A stretch of 64,000 nt of DNA from JAGTVG01 sp963699805 (GCA_963699805.1 CAVOVH010000012.1:124001-188000); one strand, 5' to 3'; positions 17,780 through 27,485 are shown, counted from the first letter of the stretch. Made by a program: numbers and translations. The notes: a model not told the origin generated them from the letters alone.

Positions 17780-18679
17780 ATGATCCAAATTGCCAACGCA
17801 CCCTGTTCGTGGGGTGCCCTTGAATTTGACCTTTCCCATAAACCCATGGGATATAAGGAGGTCCTGGATGAGATGTCCGAATCAGGATATGCGGGAACAG
17901 AACTTGGTGACTGGGGATTTATGCCAACAAATCCTTCTCAGTTAAAGAAAGTGCTTGATCAGAAAAATCTGGCCTTACTCGGCGCTTTTGTTCCCATTGC
18001 ACTGGCCGATCCGGAAGCTCTTAAAGAAGGAATTGACCGTGCCAGGAAAACGGCGAAGTTAATGTTTGATGCCGGATTTCCAACTGCCTTTATTGTCCTG
18101 GCTGATAATAATGGTTCGGTTCGGGAACGGACCCGGAATGCCGGCAGGATCACTCCCAATCTCCAGCTTGCCCCCGAAAAGTGGGATTTTTTTTGTAGAG
18201 GAGCCGAAAAGGTGGCCGAAACGATCCTGAAAGAATTCGACATGCGGACAGTATTTCATCATCACTGCGCGGGGTATGTGGAAACGCCCGGGGAATTGGA
18301 CATGCTGATGGAACATACTAACCCGGAATTGCTGGGATTATGCCTGGATATGGGACATTACCGTTTCGGAGGAGGGAAACCGGAAGAAGCCCTATTGAAG
18401 TATTATGACAGGATATGGCATATTCATTTCAAGGACTATGACCCTTCGGTAGGCGAAGAAGCCAGGAAACAGGGCTGGGACTATTTCAAATCGGTTGAAA
18501 AAGGGGTGTTCTGTGAACTGGGAAAAGGCGATGTAGACTTCAGGCAGATCGTTGAAATCCTGAAAAGCCGGAATTATTCCGGCTGGATCGTGGTGGAACA
18601 GGATGTATTGCCTGGAATGGGAGCCCCCAAATCAAGTGCCATCCACAACCGGCAGTTTATCAGAAAATTAGGCCTTTAA
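17780..18679 (+). CDS. iolE: 2-keto-myo-inositol dehydratase
   Basis: A 299-residue TIM-barrel protein of the xylose isomerase-like/AP endonuclease 2 superfamily. The start MIQIANAPCSWGALEF is the typical IolE opening (NAPCSWG). Metal-ligand segments are visible: TELGDWGF, FHHHCAGYVE, LCLDMGHYRFGG, WHIHFKDYD and IVVEQDV. It dehydrates 2-keto-myo-inositol to the trihydroxycyclohexane dione used by IolD. The open frame extends further upstream inside iolA, but the ATG at 17780, 10 bases after the iolA stop, is the family start. No IolI/IolH homologue is in the operon. Confidence 0.93.
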   Translation: MIQIANAPCSWGALEFDLSHKPMGYKEVLDEMSESGYAGTELGDWGFMPTNPSQLKKVLDQKNLALLGAFVPIALADPEALKEGIDRARKTAKLMFDAGFPTAFIVLADNNGSVRERTRNAGRITPNLQLAPEKWDFFCRGAEKVAETILKEFDMRTVFHHHCAGYVETPGELDMLMEHTNPELLGLCLDMGHYRFGGGKPEEALLKYYDRIWHIHFKDYDPSVGEEARKQGWDYFKSVEKGVFCELGKGDVDFRQIVEILKSRNYSGWIVVEQDVLPGMGAPKSSAIHNRQFIRKLGL

Positions 18680-18721
18680 TACATCTTGGCAAAATATGAT
18701 ACCTCATAGATCTGTAATTTT

Positions 18722-19735
18722 ATGAAAATAAAAACCGGCATCGCAGGACTTGGCCGCCTGGGTTTTATCCATGCTGAAAACCTTAGGTTCAATATAAGAC
18801 ATGCTGAAATCGTCGCTGCCTGTGACCCGGATCCTGTACTGTTGGAAAAAGCCAAAGCCAGACTGGGCATTAAAGAAACATTTCCCGATTATTCGGAAAT
18901 GATCAGTCATGGTGATCTGGATGCAGTGGTCATCGTCACTCCCTCCCATCTTCATTGCAGCCAGATCCGGGAAGCCCTGGAGGCAGGATTGCATGTATTC
19001 TGTGAAAAACCATTGGGAAATGATCTACATGAATGCCAGGAAACCATGAAAGTGGTTGAAAACCGCAGCCAGCAGATATTCATGTTAGGTTTTATGCGGC
19101 GGTATGATGAATCTTACCGGTATGCCAAACAGAAAGTGGATGAAGGATACATTGGCAGGCCGGTCCTTTTCCGCGGATACAGTGTCGATCCTGAAAGTTC
19201 GATTGAAGGTATTCTGGCTTTTTTACCCAAAAGTGGAGGGCAATTTAACGACATGGCCGTGCATGATTTTGACCAGGCCCGATGGTTCCTGAAAAGTGAA
19301 CCCAGATCCGTTTATGCTATCGGGGGGTGTTTTGCCCATCCTGAATTTGCCGATTATGGGGATGGGGATAATGTAGCCGCCCTGATGCAATTTGAGAATG
19401 AGGCCATGGCTTTTTTCCTGGCAGGGCGTACAGCCTCCCACGGATATAATATTGAAACGGAGATCATAGGCACCAAAGCGACAATCCGGATCGGTACCGT
19501 GCCGCAGATGAACCTGGTCGAACTGATGGACGAAACAGGGATCCGAAAAGAATGTTCCCGGTCGTTTCCCGCACGTTTCGGCCCCGCCTTTGTTTCAGAG
19601 CTTCAGGAATTCGTCCATTGCATCCTGGAAAATAGAAAGCCTGAAATCACCGTTTTTGATGGATATATGGCTTCCAAAATGGCCGTGCTGGCCACGGAAT
19701 CTTTCAGAAAACATACATTAATAGATATAGAATGA
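18722..19735 (+). CDS. Inositol dehydrogenase-like Gfo/Idh/MocA enzyme (first copy)
   Basis: A 337-residue cytoplasmic NAD(P)-dependent dehydrogenase. Rossmann motif GLGRLGFIH is at the N-terminus and the motif FCEKPLG with catalytic-region Lys near residue 97. SGGQFNDMAVHDFDQARW contains the usual Asp and His of the active site. It is related to, but clearly different from, the next gene; in the first copy the substrate loop reads GFMRRYDESY rather than the IolG-like GFNRRFDPDF. It may act on another inositol stereoisomer such as scyllo-inositol, or on the same one with another cofactor. Its last codons overlap the next gene by four bases (ATGA), indicating coupled translation. Confidence 0.88.
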   Translation: MKIKTGIAGLGRLGFIHAENLRFNIRHAEIVAACDPDPVLLEKAKARLGIKETFPDYSEMISHGDLDAVVIVTPSHLHCSQIREALEAGLHVFCEKPLGNDLHECQETMKVVENRSQQIFMLGFMRRYDESYRYAKQKVDEGYIGRPVLFRGYSVDPESSIEGILAFLPKSGGQFNDMAVHDFDQARWFLKSEPRSVYAIGGCFAHPEFADYGDGDNVAALMQFENEAMAFFLAGRTASHGYNIETEIIGTKATIRIGTVPQMNLVELMDETGIRKECSRSFPARFGPAFVSELQEFVHCILENRKPEITVFDGYMASKMAVLATESFRKHTLIDIE

Positions 19736-20742
19736 AAAACTTAAAAGTTGCGGTAGCCGGACTGGGCAGGATCGGCAAAATCCATTTGGATAATCTTTGC
19801 CGTAAAATCCAGGGAGTGGAAGTAATCGGAGCCATGGAGATTTCAGATGAATATAGGATTATCCCTGAATCCTTTGGGATCTCTTTCTTCACTCATCATT
19901 TTAATGAATTAATCGGTTTGAAAGACCTCGATGCGGTGGTGATCTGTTCCCCAACTGATACCCACGCGGATTATGTCGAGCTATCGGCCAAAGCCGGGAA
20001 ACACATTTTCTGCGAAAAGCCCCTTGACCTGAGTCTCGCGAGAGTGAAAGAAGTTCTCAAAGTGGTTGAAGACCAACAGGTAAAATTAATGCTGGGATTT
20101 AACCGCCGTTTTGACCCAGACTTCAGGAAAGTACACGATATGGTCCGCAAGGATATCATTGGTGATCTGCATATCGTTAAGATCACCAGCCGGGATCCGG
20201 GTCCTCCTCCGGTAGAATATATTCAAAGGTCCGGAGGATTGTTCCTCGATATGACCATCCATGATTTCGATATGGCCCGTTATATTTCAGGGAAAGCCGT
20301 GAAGGAGATCTATGCCCGGGGAAGCGTATTCATCGATCCGGCCATTAAAATCGCCAAAGACATTGACACTGCAGTGATCACCATCACCTTTGAGGATGAT
20401 TCCATGGCCCTCATCGACAACAGCCGGAAAGCCGCCTACGGTTACGACCAGCGGCTGGAAGTTTTCGGAAGTAAGGGAATGCTGCTGGCCGACAATAATT
20501 ATGAAGACCATCACCGCTTGTTTACGGAAAAAAACATTTCCGGCGCCCTCCCGCTTCATTTTTTCCTGGAGAGATACGAGAAGTCCTATGTAAATGAAAT
20601 GAAGGAATTCGTAGATGCCCTGATAAATAACAAAAAGATGCCGGTGGATGGAGAGGATGGACTGATTTCATTAAAAATGGGACTGGCCGCCAAAAAATCC
20701 ATGGAGGAAAACCGTCCGGTGAAATTGACGGAGATCGAATAA
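19732..20742 (+). CDS. iolG: myo-inositol 2-dehydrogenase
   Basis: A 336-residue Gfo/Idh/MocA enzyme with the features of IolG: GLGRIGKIH Rossmann motif, FCEKPLD, LGFNRRFDPDF, SRDPGPPPVEYI and LDMTIHDFDMARY with the active-site Asp and His. It oxidises myo-inositol to 2-keto-myo-inositol with NAD, the first catabolic step. It is the last gene of the operon, overlaps the previous dehydrogenase gene by ATGA, and its TAA stop (20740-20742) lies in the edge of the terminator hairpin. Confidence 0.92.
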   Translation: MKNLKVAVAGLGRIGKIHLDNLCRKIQGVEVIGAMEISDEYRIIPESFGISFFTHHFNELIGLKDLDAVVICSPTDTHADYVELSAKAGKHIFCEKPLDLSLARVKEVLKVVEDQQVKLMLGFNRRFDPDFRKVHDMVRKDIIGDLHIVKITSRDPGPPPVEYIQRSGGLFLDMTIHDFDMARYISGKAVKEIYARGSVFIDPAIKIAKDIDTAVITITFEDDSMALIDNSRKAAYGYDQRLEVFGSKGMLLADNNYEDHHRLFTEKNISGALPLHFFLERYEKSYVNEMKEFVDALINNKKMPVDGEDGLISLKMGLAAKKSMEENRPVKLTEIE

Positions 20743-20787
20743 TAATAACTCATGCCATCCCTTGAAGGGATGGCATGAGTTATTATT
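20741..20787. terminator. Bidirectional terminator, perfect 21-bp stem
   Basis: Bases 20741-20761 and 20767-20787 are exact reverse complements around the five-base loop TTGAA. The stem core is GCCATCCC/GGGATGGC, and the outer part is A/T-rich (AATAATAA on one side, TTATTATT on the other), so each strand ends with a T-rich tail. The stem includes bases of the iolG stop codon and the whole stop codon of the converging gene (TAA on the minus strand at 20783-20785). It should end transcription from both sides. Confidence 0.85.
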
Positions 20788-21667
20788 GCCGGAGGTTAAA
20801 ATCAACCCTTACCGGCAGATGGTCGGATAAGATCCAGGTTGTGTCATTGGCCATAATTTTTGCATCAATCACCTGATCAGCCAGATTTTTGCTTACAAAA
20901 ACGTAATCCAGCCGCCGCGGATCTCCATCCTCCCCTTCTTTTTCAACCCGGGTGGGGAAACTTCCGGTAAATTGATAATTCTCAGGCCGCTGGTGATATT
21001 CCACATCAACCAGTCCATGATCCATTAATTTCTGGATGACGGAATAATCAAGGTTCCCATCCATTAAATTTTTTTCATTAAATTCTTGGTCCCGGGCCTG
21101 AAAAAAAGGTTCAAGCGTTTCATGGGAATAATAAATGGAATCCACCGGTGAAAAGGTATTAAAATCGCCGGCCAGCAGGATACTTGAATCTTCGGACAAA
21201 TTGCCGATATTTTTCAGGATTTGATCCACCTCCCGGCCACGGGCTTCCCAGTTGCTCGGATGCAGGTGAATGACATAAAAATAAATCCCCTGGATCCTGA
21301 CCCGGATCAAACCATGGTGAAAGCCTTCCCAGTACCGTTGGATATCTTCGATGGGATAACGGGAAGTAATGCCGGTCGGGAATCCATCTTCTTTTAGCAG
21401 AACTGAATGAGAATGTCCCCAGTTGGCTGCATCTTCAGCAAGTTGATCCGGGGTATATTCATTCAACTCCTGCAGGGATACGACATCGGGTTGCTGATCC
21501 TTCATCCATTGAAGCCATAATTTTTTCCGTTCCGGAACTTGTGTGAAGCCATACCAGACATTATAGGTGATCAGCCGGAGGGTTGAATCGGCACTGGCCG
21601 ATTGATCCTTCCCTGCCCTACAGGCGAACAAAATAGATAAAGAAAGCAAGAGCGTATAAAATTTCAT
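20783..21667 (-). CDS. Endonuclease/exonuclease/phosphatase-fold lipoprotein
   Basis: From the ATG at 21667 the product is 294 residues with a lipoprotein signal (MKFYTLLLSLSILFAC, lipid-attachment Cys16). The fold is the Mg-dependent endonuclease/exonuclease/phosphatase family: ITYNVWYG (Asn), SLQELNEYT (metal Glu), LLAGDFNTFSPVD (Asp-Phe-Asn) and the C-terminal SDHLPVRVDF (Asp-His). Such exported members hydrolyse phosphodiesters, for example sphingomyelin or extracellular DNA; substrate unknown. A longer frame reaches 21748 into the end of the next gene, but M28 gives a proper signal peptide. It is 52 bases after the FAD oxidoreductase gene and probably in its operon. Confidence 0.88.
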   Translation of the reverse strand: MKFYTLLLSLSILFACRAGKDQSASADSTLRLITYNVWYGFTQVPERKKLWLQWMKDQQPDVVSLQELNEYTPDQLAEDAANWGHSHSVLLKEDGFPTGITSRYPIEDIQRYWEGFHHGLIRVRIQGIYFYVIHLHPSNWEARGREVDQILKNIGNLSEDSSILLAGDFNTFSPVDSIYYSHETLEPFFQARDQEFNEKNLMDGNLDYSVIQKLMDHGLVDVEYHQRPENYQFTGSFPTRVEKEGEDGDPRRLDYVFVSKNLADQVIDAKIMANDTTWILSDHLPVRVDFNLRQ

Positions 21668-21719
21668 GATACTTTTTAAGTAATTTAAAAACTTATTCAT
21701 AATCTTTTGTGGATAAATA

Positions 21720-23624
21720 TTAATCAATAAAATTTCCATTATGATCAACCTCCCTCAGAAAAAATGGATCCACCAATTGATCCAACAGGACCGCAAATGT
21801 TTTTCGATCGACTGGATCATTTAAATCTGGAAAGATTAATTGATACGTATTACATATTTTTTCGCATTCATCGATCAATTGGGCGAGGGTTTCATTTGGA
21901 TCCCTTTTCTGATACTTCACCCCTATTTTCTGAATGATTGAAACCACCAATTCGCATGTGATCATATTTTTACATGTAAAAGTAAGATCACCGGGCTCCA
22001 GCCAATCCCGAAGTCCTGCATACATTGCTTTTCCTGTTAAAACACTATCGGGATGAATGTAGGTGTGGTTTTCCCAACCTATATTTTTTCCTTCCCCTTT
22101 TAAGATACCTGTGGCTCCGATCCGCTGCAACGCATTGAAGGTTGGATCCGCACGATCAATATCTGAAAAAGGCAGAATATAAGCACCGGATTCAAGAAGT
22201 TTACCCTGTACTTCCCGAACAGGTATGTTACCTGGGGTCCTGTTTTGTTGCACTGACAATGCCGCCAAAGTGCCGGCCGCCTGCCCGATCAGCATGCATA
22301 CAGGTTGCAACCGGGTGGTGCCATTTACGATATTGCTGACTGAAATTGATTTTTCAGCTACAACAAAAAAATCCGTGTTTTCAGGGATCAGGGAGCCCAA
22401 AGGAATGGTATAGGAAGGTACCGGATAGAAATGCAGGTCTGGCAGGGTCTCGTAATCAGGGAAAGCGGCATGATGATGATCGACCGGATAATCCCCGACG
22501 GCAATGCCGGTACGGTATAAAGGATTTTCCTGTTCATAGGGACGTGCCAGATCATTGATCGTAAAACGTACCCATCCTTTCATACGCCTGGATTCCCGGT
22601 AGTAGGGTATGAATGGCAGATGATCGGCAGTCGGGAAAACATCATCTGCAATGCCGAGGTTCCGGAATCCCAGTTCATTCTGTAGATAAAAAATATAGGA
22701 TAAAGTATGATTTTTTGCCTTTTGTACTGCCTCTTTTCTTTCTTCAGGTCCCATCTCAATCATATTGACATAATAATCGTTTCCATAGATCGGCCAGTTG
22801 ATCATATAATGTCCATTGGGTAATTTCCCATAGTTCATCATTACCTGACAATCCCATAGGGTTCTCTTCAAACTGTCCGGGTCGCAGAATCCTGCACAGG
22901 TACACCGGAACATGTTTGGATCATAGCCTTGGGGTGGTTCAATCGACCTATCCGCATTTTTTCCATAATCCTTCAGGATGGCCACATAAGTAAGGTCCTG
23001 AATGATGTCATTTGCCTTTTCAGGGGCGATATCCTCGCCGGTGTCATATTTCGAATCCATACCAATATCATAAGGGATCCCCACGCTTTTTAAAACATCG
23101 CCCAGTTCAGTGGCATCGATGACGATTTTGGCTGAAATATTGAACATTTCATTTCCATGATCAAACTTTGCTTCCCATCCATGCGTTGTTCTCCTGATGT
23201 TTTGAATTCCCGATTCCTTGAATATGGAAAGATTTTCCAGCGGAAGGGTCATGCTGTCGAGGATGCCGGCCGCAACCTGTGGTTCGAATAATACGTTACT
23301 GACCCAACCTGTTTTAACCTGCTCTGGCCCTCCATAATACGCATAGATTTTCTGTCTGAATTCTTCCCAGAGGCCCGAATAAAGTTTATAATTCCCATCA
23401 ATCGCACTTACTCCGGCTGAGGTCAGCATTCCTCCCAGCCAGGGTGTTTCTTCAATAATAGTAACCTTCATACCCATGCGTGCCGCCTGGATACCAGCCA
23501 TGGTCCCGCTGGCCCCTCCCCCGATAATGAGTACATCCGTAGTAAGATCGCTGGATGACTGTTTCGTACAGGACATATAAATCAGGAAGAGGAAAGGGAA
23601 ACTATAGATGAGTAATTTTTTCAT
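21720..23624 (-). CDS. FAD-dependent oxidoreductase lipoprotein
   Basis: A 634-residue exported protein. The lipoprotein signal is MKKLLIYSFPFLFLIYMSC (Cys19). The FAD ADP-binding motif VLIIGGGASGTMAGIQAA is at about 32-49, followed by VTIIEETPWLGGMLTSAG as in the PF12831 group of FAD-dependent oxidoreductases common in polysaccharide-use loci. IDATELGDVL and VSNIVNGTTRLQPV fit the same group. The C-terminal ~130 residues look like an added alpha-helical domain. It presumably oxidises or reduces a sugar or alcohol at the cell surface or periplasm; substrate unknown. It is likely in an operon with the flanking genes. Confidence 0.88.
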   Translation of the reverse strand: MKKLLIYSFPFLFLIYMSCTKQSSSDLTTDVLIIGGGASGTMAGIQAARMGMKVTIIEETPWLGGMLTSAGVSAIDGNYKLYSGLWEEFRQKIYAYYGGPEQVKTGWVSNVLFEPQVAAGILDSMTLPLENLSIFKESGIQNIRRTTHGWEAKFDHGNEMFNISAKIVIDATELGDVLKSVGIPYDIGMDSKYDTGEDIAPEKANDIIQDLTYVAILKDYGKNADRSIEPPQGYDPNMFRCTCAGFCDPDSLKRTLWDCQVMMNYGKLPNGHYMINWPIYGNDYYVNMIEMGPEERKEAVQKAKNHTLSYIFYLQNELGFRNLGIADDVFPTADHLPFIPYYRESRRMKGWVRFTINDLARPYEQENPLYRTGIAVGDYPVDHHHAAFPDYETLPDLHFYPVPSYTIPLGSLIPENTDFFVVAEKSISVSNIVNGTTRLQPVCMLIGQAAGTLAALSVQQNRTPGNIPVREVQGKLLESGAYILPFSDIDRADPTFNALQRIGATGILKGEGKNIGWENHTYIHPDSVLTGKAMYAGLRDWLEPGDLTFTCKNMITCELVVSIIQKIGVKYQKRDPNETLAQLIDECEKICNTYQLIFPDLNDPVDRKTFAVLLDQLVDPFFLREVDHNGNFID

Positions 23625-23709
23625 TTAACCTTTATAGTCAGTTATTATGCATTCACTTTGAATATTACTTTTCCGATTATTTCTCAATTCATGTCCTTGA
23701 TCAATGACC

Positions 23710-25641
23710 TTAGTCTACATTAAATTCCAGATAGGTTGCATATTTTGAATTGTGGTGAATGCGATGCTGCTGTTTACGATAGGTATCTATGGGAGCAGTC
23801 ATAATGGATTCAACATATGTTTGTGGATTTCTGTCGTATAACGGGAACCATGTACTTTGAATCTGAACCATCAGGCGATGGCCTGGCTTGAAGGTATGAT
23901 TTACCTGTGGCATCGGGATCCTATATAAGAGCGCTTTATCAGCCACTAGCGGACCTGGTTTTTCATAATTCTCACGATATCGCCCCCGAAAAATATCAGC
24001 ACTGATCATCAGTTCATATCCCGACATCTCAAGCTGAGGATCATCATCAGGATAAACATCGATCAGTTTCACCACCCAATCGGCATCGGTACCTGTAGTC
24101 TCTGCAAATAAATGAGCGATTACAGACCCCCTGATGGTGAGTGCCTCCGTTAGCGGATCACTGATCCAGGAAACCACATCTGGTCTTCCGTCGACAAAAC
24201 GCTGATCCTCCACCAGCCATCTCTGCCATTTCGCGATCGAGGAGGGATTATCGTAATCGATCGCCCAATTGGGTCGTGGGGCATAGGGCACTGGCTTTTC
24301 AGGATCCGAAACAAACTCGGTACTTGCCTGATCAATCACAGGTGGTGTGAATGCCAATCCTTTGTCGGGTTGTAAATACAGCTGGGCGGTGCTGCTCTTC
24401 GGAGGCCATTGATCAAATGTCCGCCAGCGGTTCGTCCCGGTTTCAAAAACAGTAACGGGTGCAGGTAAATCTGTATCTTCTTCCTGTAGAAAATAGTGCA
24501 AAAAAGGTGCTAATACATCCTCGCGAAAATGTTTGGCCGTATTTTCATCGAAGTTCAGGTCCCCCAGGTTGCTCCCATCCGACCAGTGTTGCCCATGGTA
24601 CCAGGGGCCGGCTGCAAAAAAATTGAGTTTGTTTGACGTATCAAATTTCTCAAGTACCCCATAAATGGCCGGTGATCCATAAATATCTTCCTGGTCCCAG
24701 AAACCATGGACATGGAGGGTCGGAACAATCCGTGAAGGGGCATCGAACCATTGGTCAGCAGCAACATTCTTCCAATACGGACCGTAAGCCGGAAATTCCA
24801 TCAATCTGGCCCACATTTCATGTCGTTCATCCAGGTATTTACTGAGGCTGCTTCCGACGGCTCCCTGTTTGAGAGACCAGGTATAATTGTCACGGATATC
24901 GTGTGGAAACTTTATAGGTTCATCCGGCCGGGTCTGCATCTCATAGATATAATCAAAAGCATAGGTGGCCCGGAAAGCACCCCAGTGAAACCAGTCATCT
25001 GCTTTCCAGACATCGACGACAGGATTAAAGGGTACTGCTGCAGCCAGCGCCGGATGAGGATTACGCAGCGCAGCGAGGGTAAGCCAACCGGGATAGGATG
25101 TACCCCATATACCAACCCGGCCATTTGATGCGACGTTCTTGACCAGCCATTCAATGGTATCCCAGGCATCGGTGGTTTCATCAGTTTCCGTTTTATTGAA
25201 TTCACCACGTGGAACCCGATAGAGTAGGTTCTTGCCTTCTGACTTAAATCGTCCCCTGATATCCTGAAATACATATATGTATCGATTCCCAAGAAACATA
25301 GGGTCTATCATGACCGCGAGTTTTGACGTTGGTTGCTCATTAAGCCTGTTGGCAGCCTCATAGGGTGTACGTTCAAGAAGGATGGGTAAAGCGCTTGTTG
25401 CCTTCCTGGGAGTTATGATGATGGTATAAAGTTTTACCCCATCCCGCATGGGAATCATTGCTTCACGGATATCAAAATCATCCTGAGGAAATGTTTCTCG
25501 AAGGGGTTGCTGACCAATAGCAGGTAATGATAATAACAGCATGAAAAATACAAGGACCGGTATTCCTCTTAACAAAAAAGAGTGCCATTTTGATTCGGCT
25601 GAATGAGTATTTGGAAGCAGTTTATAAACGGAATTCATCAT
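23710..25641 (-). CDS. CocE/NonD-family X-Pro dipeptidyl-peptidase-like hydrolase, exported
   Basis: A 643-residue alpha/beta hydrolase with an N-terminal hydrophobic export segment (RGIPVLVFFMLLLSLPAIG, about 25-43). MIPMRDGVKLYTIIITPR is the family start; the nucleophile Ser182 is in GIWGTSYPGW, a catalytic Asp in HVHGFWDQED and His in AGPWYHGQHWS. The C-terminal third is the beta-sandwich typical of CocE/S15 enzymes (RGSVIAHLFAETTGTDADW). The family hydrolyses esters, amides or X-Pro peptides; here next to catabolic genes an ester or acyl substrate is plausible. Start choice between two adjacent ATGs (25641/25638) is trivial. Confidence 0.9.
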   Translation of the reverse strand: MMNSVYKLLPNTHSAESKWHSFLLRGIPVLVFFMLLLSLPAIGQQPLRETFPQDDFDIREAMIPMRDGVKLYTIIITPRKATSALPILLERTPYEAANRLNEQPTSKLAVMIDPMFLGNRYIYVFQDIRGRFKSEGKNLLYRVPRGEFNKTETDETTDAWDTIEWLVKNVASNGRVGIWGTSYPGWLTLAALRNPHPALAAAVPFNPVVDVWKADDWFHWGAFRATYAFDYIYEMQTRPDEPIKFPHDIRDNYTWSLKQGAVGSSLSKYLDERHEMWARLMEFPAYGPYWKNVAADQWFDAPSRIVPTLHVHGFWDQEDIYGSPAIYGVLEKFDTSNKLNFFAAGPWYHGQHWSDGSNLGDLNFDENTAKHFREDVLAPFLHYFLQEEDTDLPAPVTVFETGTNRWRTFDQWPPKSSTAQLYLQPDKGLAFTPPVIDQASTEFVSDPEKPVPYAPRPNWAIDYDNPSSIAKWQRWLVEDQRFVDGRPDVVSWISDPLTEALTIRGSVIAHLFAETTGTDADWVVKLIDVYPDDDPQLEMSGYELMISADIFRGRYRENYEKPGPLVADKALLYRIPMPQVNHTFKPGHRLMVQIQSTWFPLYDRNPQTYVESIMTAPIDTYRKQQHRIHHNSKYATYLEFNVD

Positions 25642-25710
25642 TTTGAACTTAAGTATTTTAGAAATGAAGGGTAATAATTTTTTAATTTAACCAAAGGGGT
25701 CAAAATTTAA

Positions 25711-27144
25711 TCATTTTACACCGTATTCTTTTCTTCCTTGCCTGACGGTGAATTTGGTTCTATCACTGAAAGAAATCGGAAAAGGTTCGCTCCAGTCTTT
25801 CCAGGATTGGAGAAGATGAGAAACAATTTCAGGATGCAATTTCGAAATATCATATTCCTCAGCCAGATCTTCCTGCAGATTGAATAATAATTGAGAGGTA
25901 TCCGAATCTATTAAAAGTTTCCAATCACCCATCCGAACCGCTCCCTGGTTGTGCGTCATCCAGAAAAGGGTATCATGGGGTGCGTTCCGATTTTTACCGG
26001 TCATAAACGGAAGCAGATCGACTCCATCGACTGTCAGGTTTTCTGGGATTTGGGCACCTGCAGCCATACACAGGGTGGGCAGCAGGTCAAGGGTACTGGT
26101 AAGTTTTGTATATGCCTGCCCTTTGGGTAAGACTTCAGGCCAGCGGATAATAAAGGGTTCCCGGTGGCCTCCTTCAAACTGTTGTGCTTTATGGCCTCGA
26201 AGAGGACCGGCAGTACCCAGTAAGGTTTCCGGCCAGTCATCAGGCCATCCCCTGATATAAGTGCCTCCTCTGGCCGGACCATTATCACTGGTAAAAATCA
26301 CCATCGTATTTTTTTCAAGGTCCAGTTCTTTGAGTCTTGCAGTGATCTTACCGATATTTTCGTCGAGAGATGACACCATTCCTGCGTAGATCTGATTGGG
26401 TTCCTCCCTCAGGTTCTTGAAGATCTCTTTATATCTTATATCTGCCTGCAGAGGGGTATGGGGTGCATTATAAGCCAGGTATAAGAAAAATGGCTCTTGT
26501 TGATGTCTTTCAATAAAATCAATGGCATGCCGCGTTAACCGGTCGGTAAGGTATTCAGCATCGGGACGGGGTGGCCCCCAGCCATGTGGCTCTATTTTGA
26601 AGTCCGGTCTGTCCACACCCTGATAAGTCCCATCTTCATCCGGATAGTAGGCCCCCTTCCACAACATTACATCATAACCTTCATCCACATAGGGTCGGGA
26701 ATCAGGGGCAATGTTCCATTTCCCGATATGTCCGGTAACATAACCAGCTTCATTCAATAACTGAGGTAATATTTTCAGGGTATCAGGTAATTGCCAACCA
26801 TTGGAAGCCCATAGATCGGGGTTCCAGTAACACCCGATCCGCTGTTGGTATATCCCCGATAAAAGGCCTACCCGACTCGGACCACATACGGAGCAGGTCA
26901 CATGGGCATCTGTGAATCGTATTCCTTCAGAAGCCAGGCCATCAATGTGCGGAGTTGGAATTTCCCGGCCGCCATAACAACCGAGGTCACCATAACCAAG
27001 GTCATCCGCCAGGATTAATAAAATATTTGGACGTTGTCTTTCAGGATCATTTGATTTCTGTAAACAGGAGGAAAAGAATACAACCAGAATCCAGGAATGT
27101 AATAATATCCTGGTTAAAGATGATGGTAAAATTTTGATGTTCAT
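25711..27144 (-). CDS. Arylsulfatase-type sulfatase, Cys-type, lipoprotein
   Basis: From the ATG at 27144 the protein has 477 residues. Lipoprotein signal with Cys27 (LVVFFSSC). The sulfatase fold is clear: metal Asp pair in LILADDLGYGDLG (D46, D47) and the active-site motif CGPSR at 87-91, where Cys87 must be converted to formylglycine. FTSDNGPARGG provides the second Asp-Asn metal pair and HIGKWN corresponds to the usual GKWH region. It should remove sulfate from a glycan or aryl ester outside the inner membrane. The required maturase is encoded at 45538-46788. An in-frame TTG one codon upstream (27147) is an unlikely start. Confidence 0.92.
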   Translation of the reverse strand: MNIKILPSSLTRILLHSWILVVFFSSCLQKSNDPERQRPNILLILADDLGYGDLGCYGGREIPTPHIDGLASEGIRFTDAHVTCSVCGPSRVGLLSGIYQQRIGCYWNPDLWASNGWQLPDTLKILPQLLNEAGYVTGHIGKWNIAPDSRPYVDEGYDVMLWKGAYYPDEDGTYQGVDRPDFKIEPHGWGPPRPDAEYLTDRLTRHAIDFIERHQQEPFFLYLAYNAPHTPLQADIRYKEIFKNLREEPNQIYAGMVSSLDENIGKITARLKELDLEKNTMVIFTSDNGPARGGTYIRGWPDDWPETLLGTAGPLRGHKAQQFEGGHREPFIIRWPEVLPKGQAYTKLTSTLDLLPTLCMAAGAQIPENLTVDGVDLLPFMTGKNRNAPHDTLFWMTHNQGAVRMGDWKLLIDSDTSQLLFNLQEDLAEEYDISKLHPEIVSHLLQSWKDWSEPFPISFSDRTKFTVRQGRKEYGVK

Positions 27145-27485
27145 CAATAAAAAAACATTTATGTATCAAATTATAAAAATAAGGATTTTACTGAAAGAAT
27201 TGACCTGATAAATTTGCATGAGAAATACTTATTATAATTAATGCCTAAATTTCCGTTCAGATTAACAAGGTCGGCAGGAAATATTCCGGTTAGGTTGTGG
27301 AGTGGAAGGGTGGATATGTTTGATTTTCAACCCCTTTTTTTTAACTTATAGCTTGTTTCCTTATTAATATTCCGAATATTTTTCGGGAATTTTTACTGCC
27401 GTGAATTTTAACGGTTTCTTAAGATACGAATTGATCTCCATCTATTGGTGAAGTGATCCGGTACCTAACAAAATTCCTGGTACTT
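27145..27485. other. Divergent intergenic region
   Basis: Between divergent sulfatase and S41 peptidase genes, so both promoters should lie here; I see no strong TAnnTTTG box. A small hairpin, CCGAA (27372-27376) with TTCGG (27382-27386), followed by a short T-run, lies about 100 bases before the peptidase start and could be a leader structure. Confidence 0.4.

Noticed and set aside
21668..21748. Longer start for the EEP lipoprotein
   Set aside because: It would overlap the FAD oxidoreductase gene and bury the signal peptide; the ATG at 21667 gives a normal lipoprotein signal.
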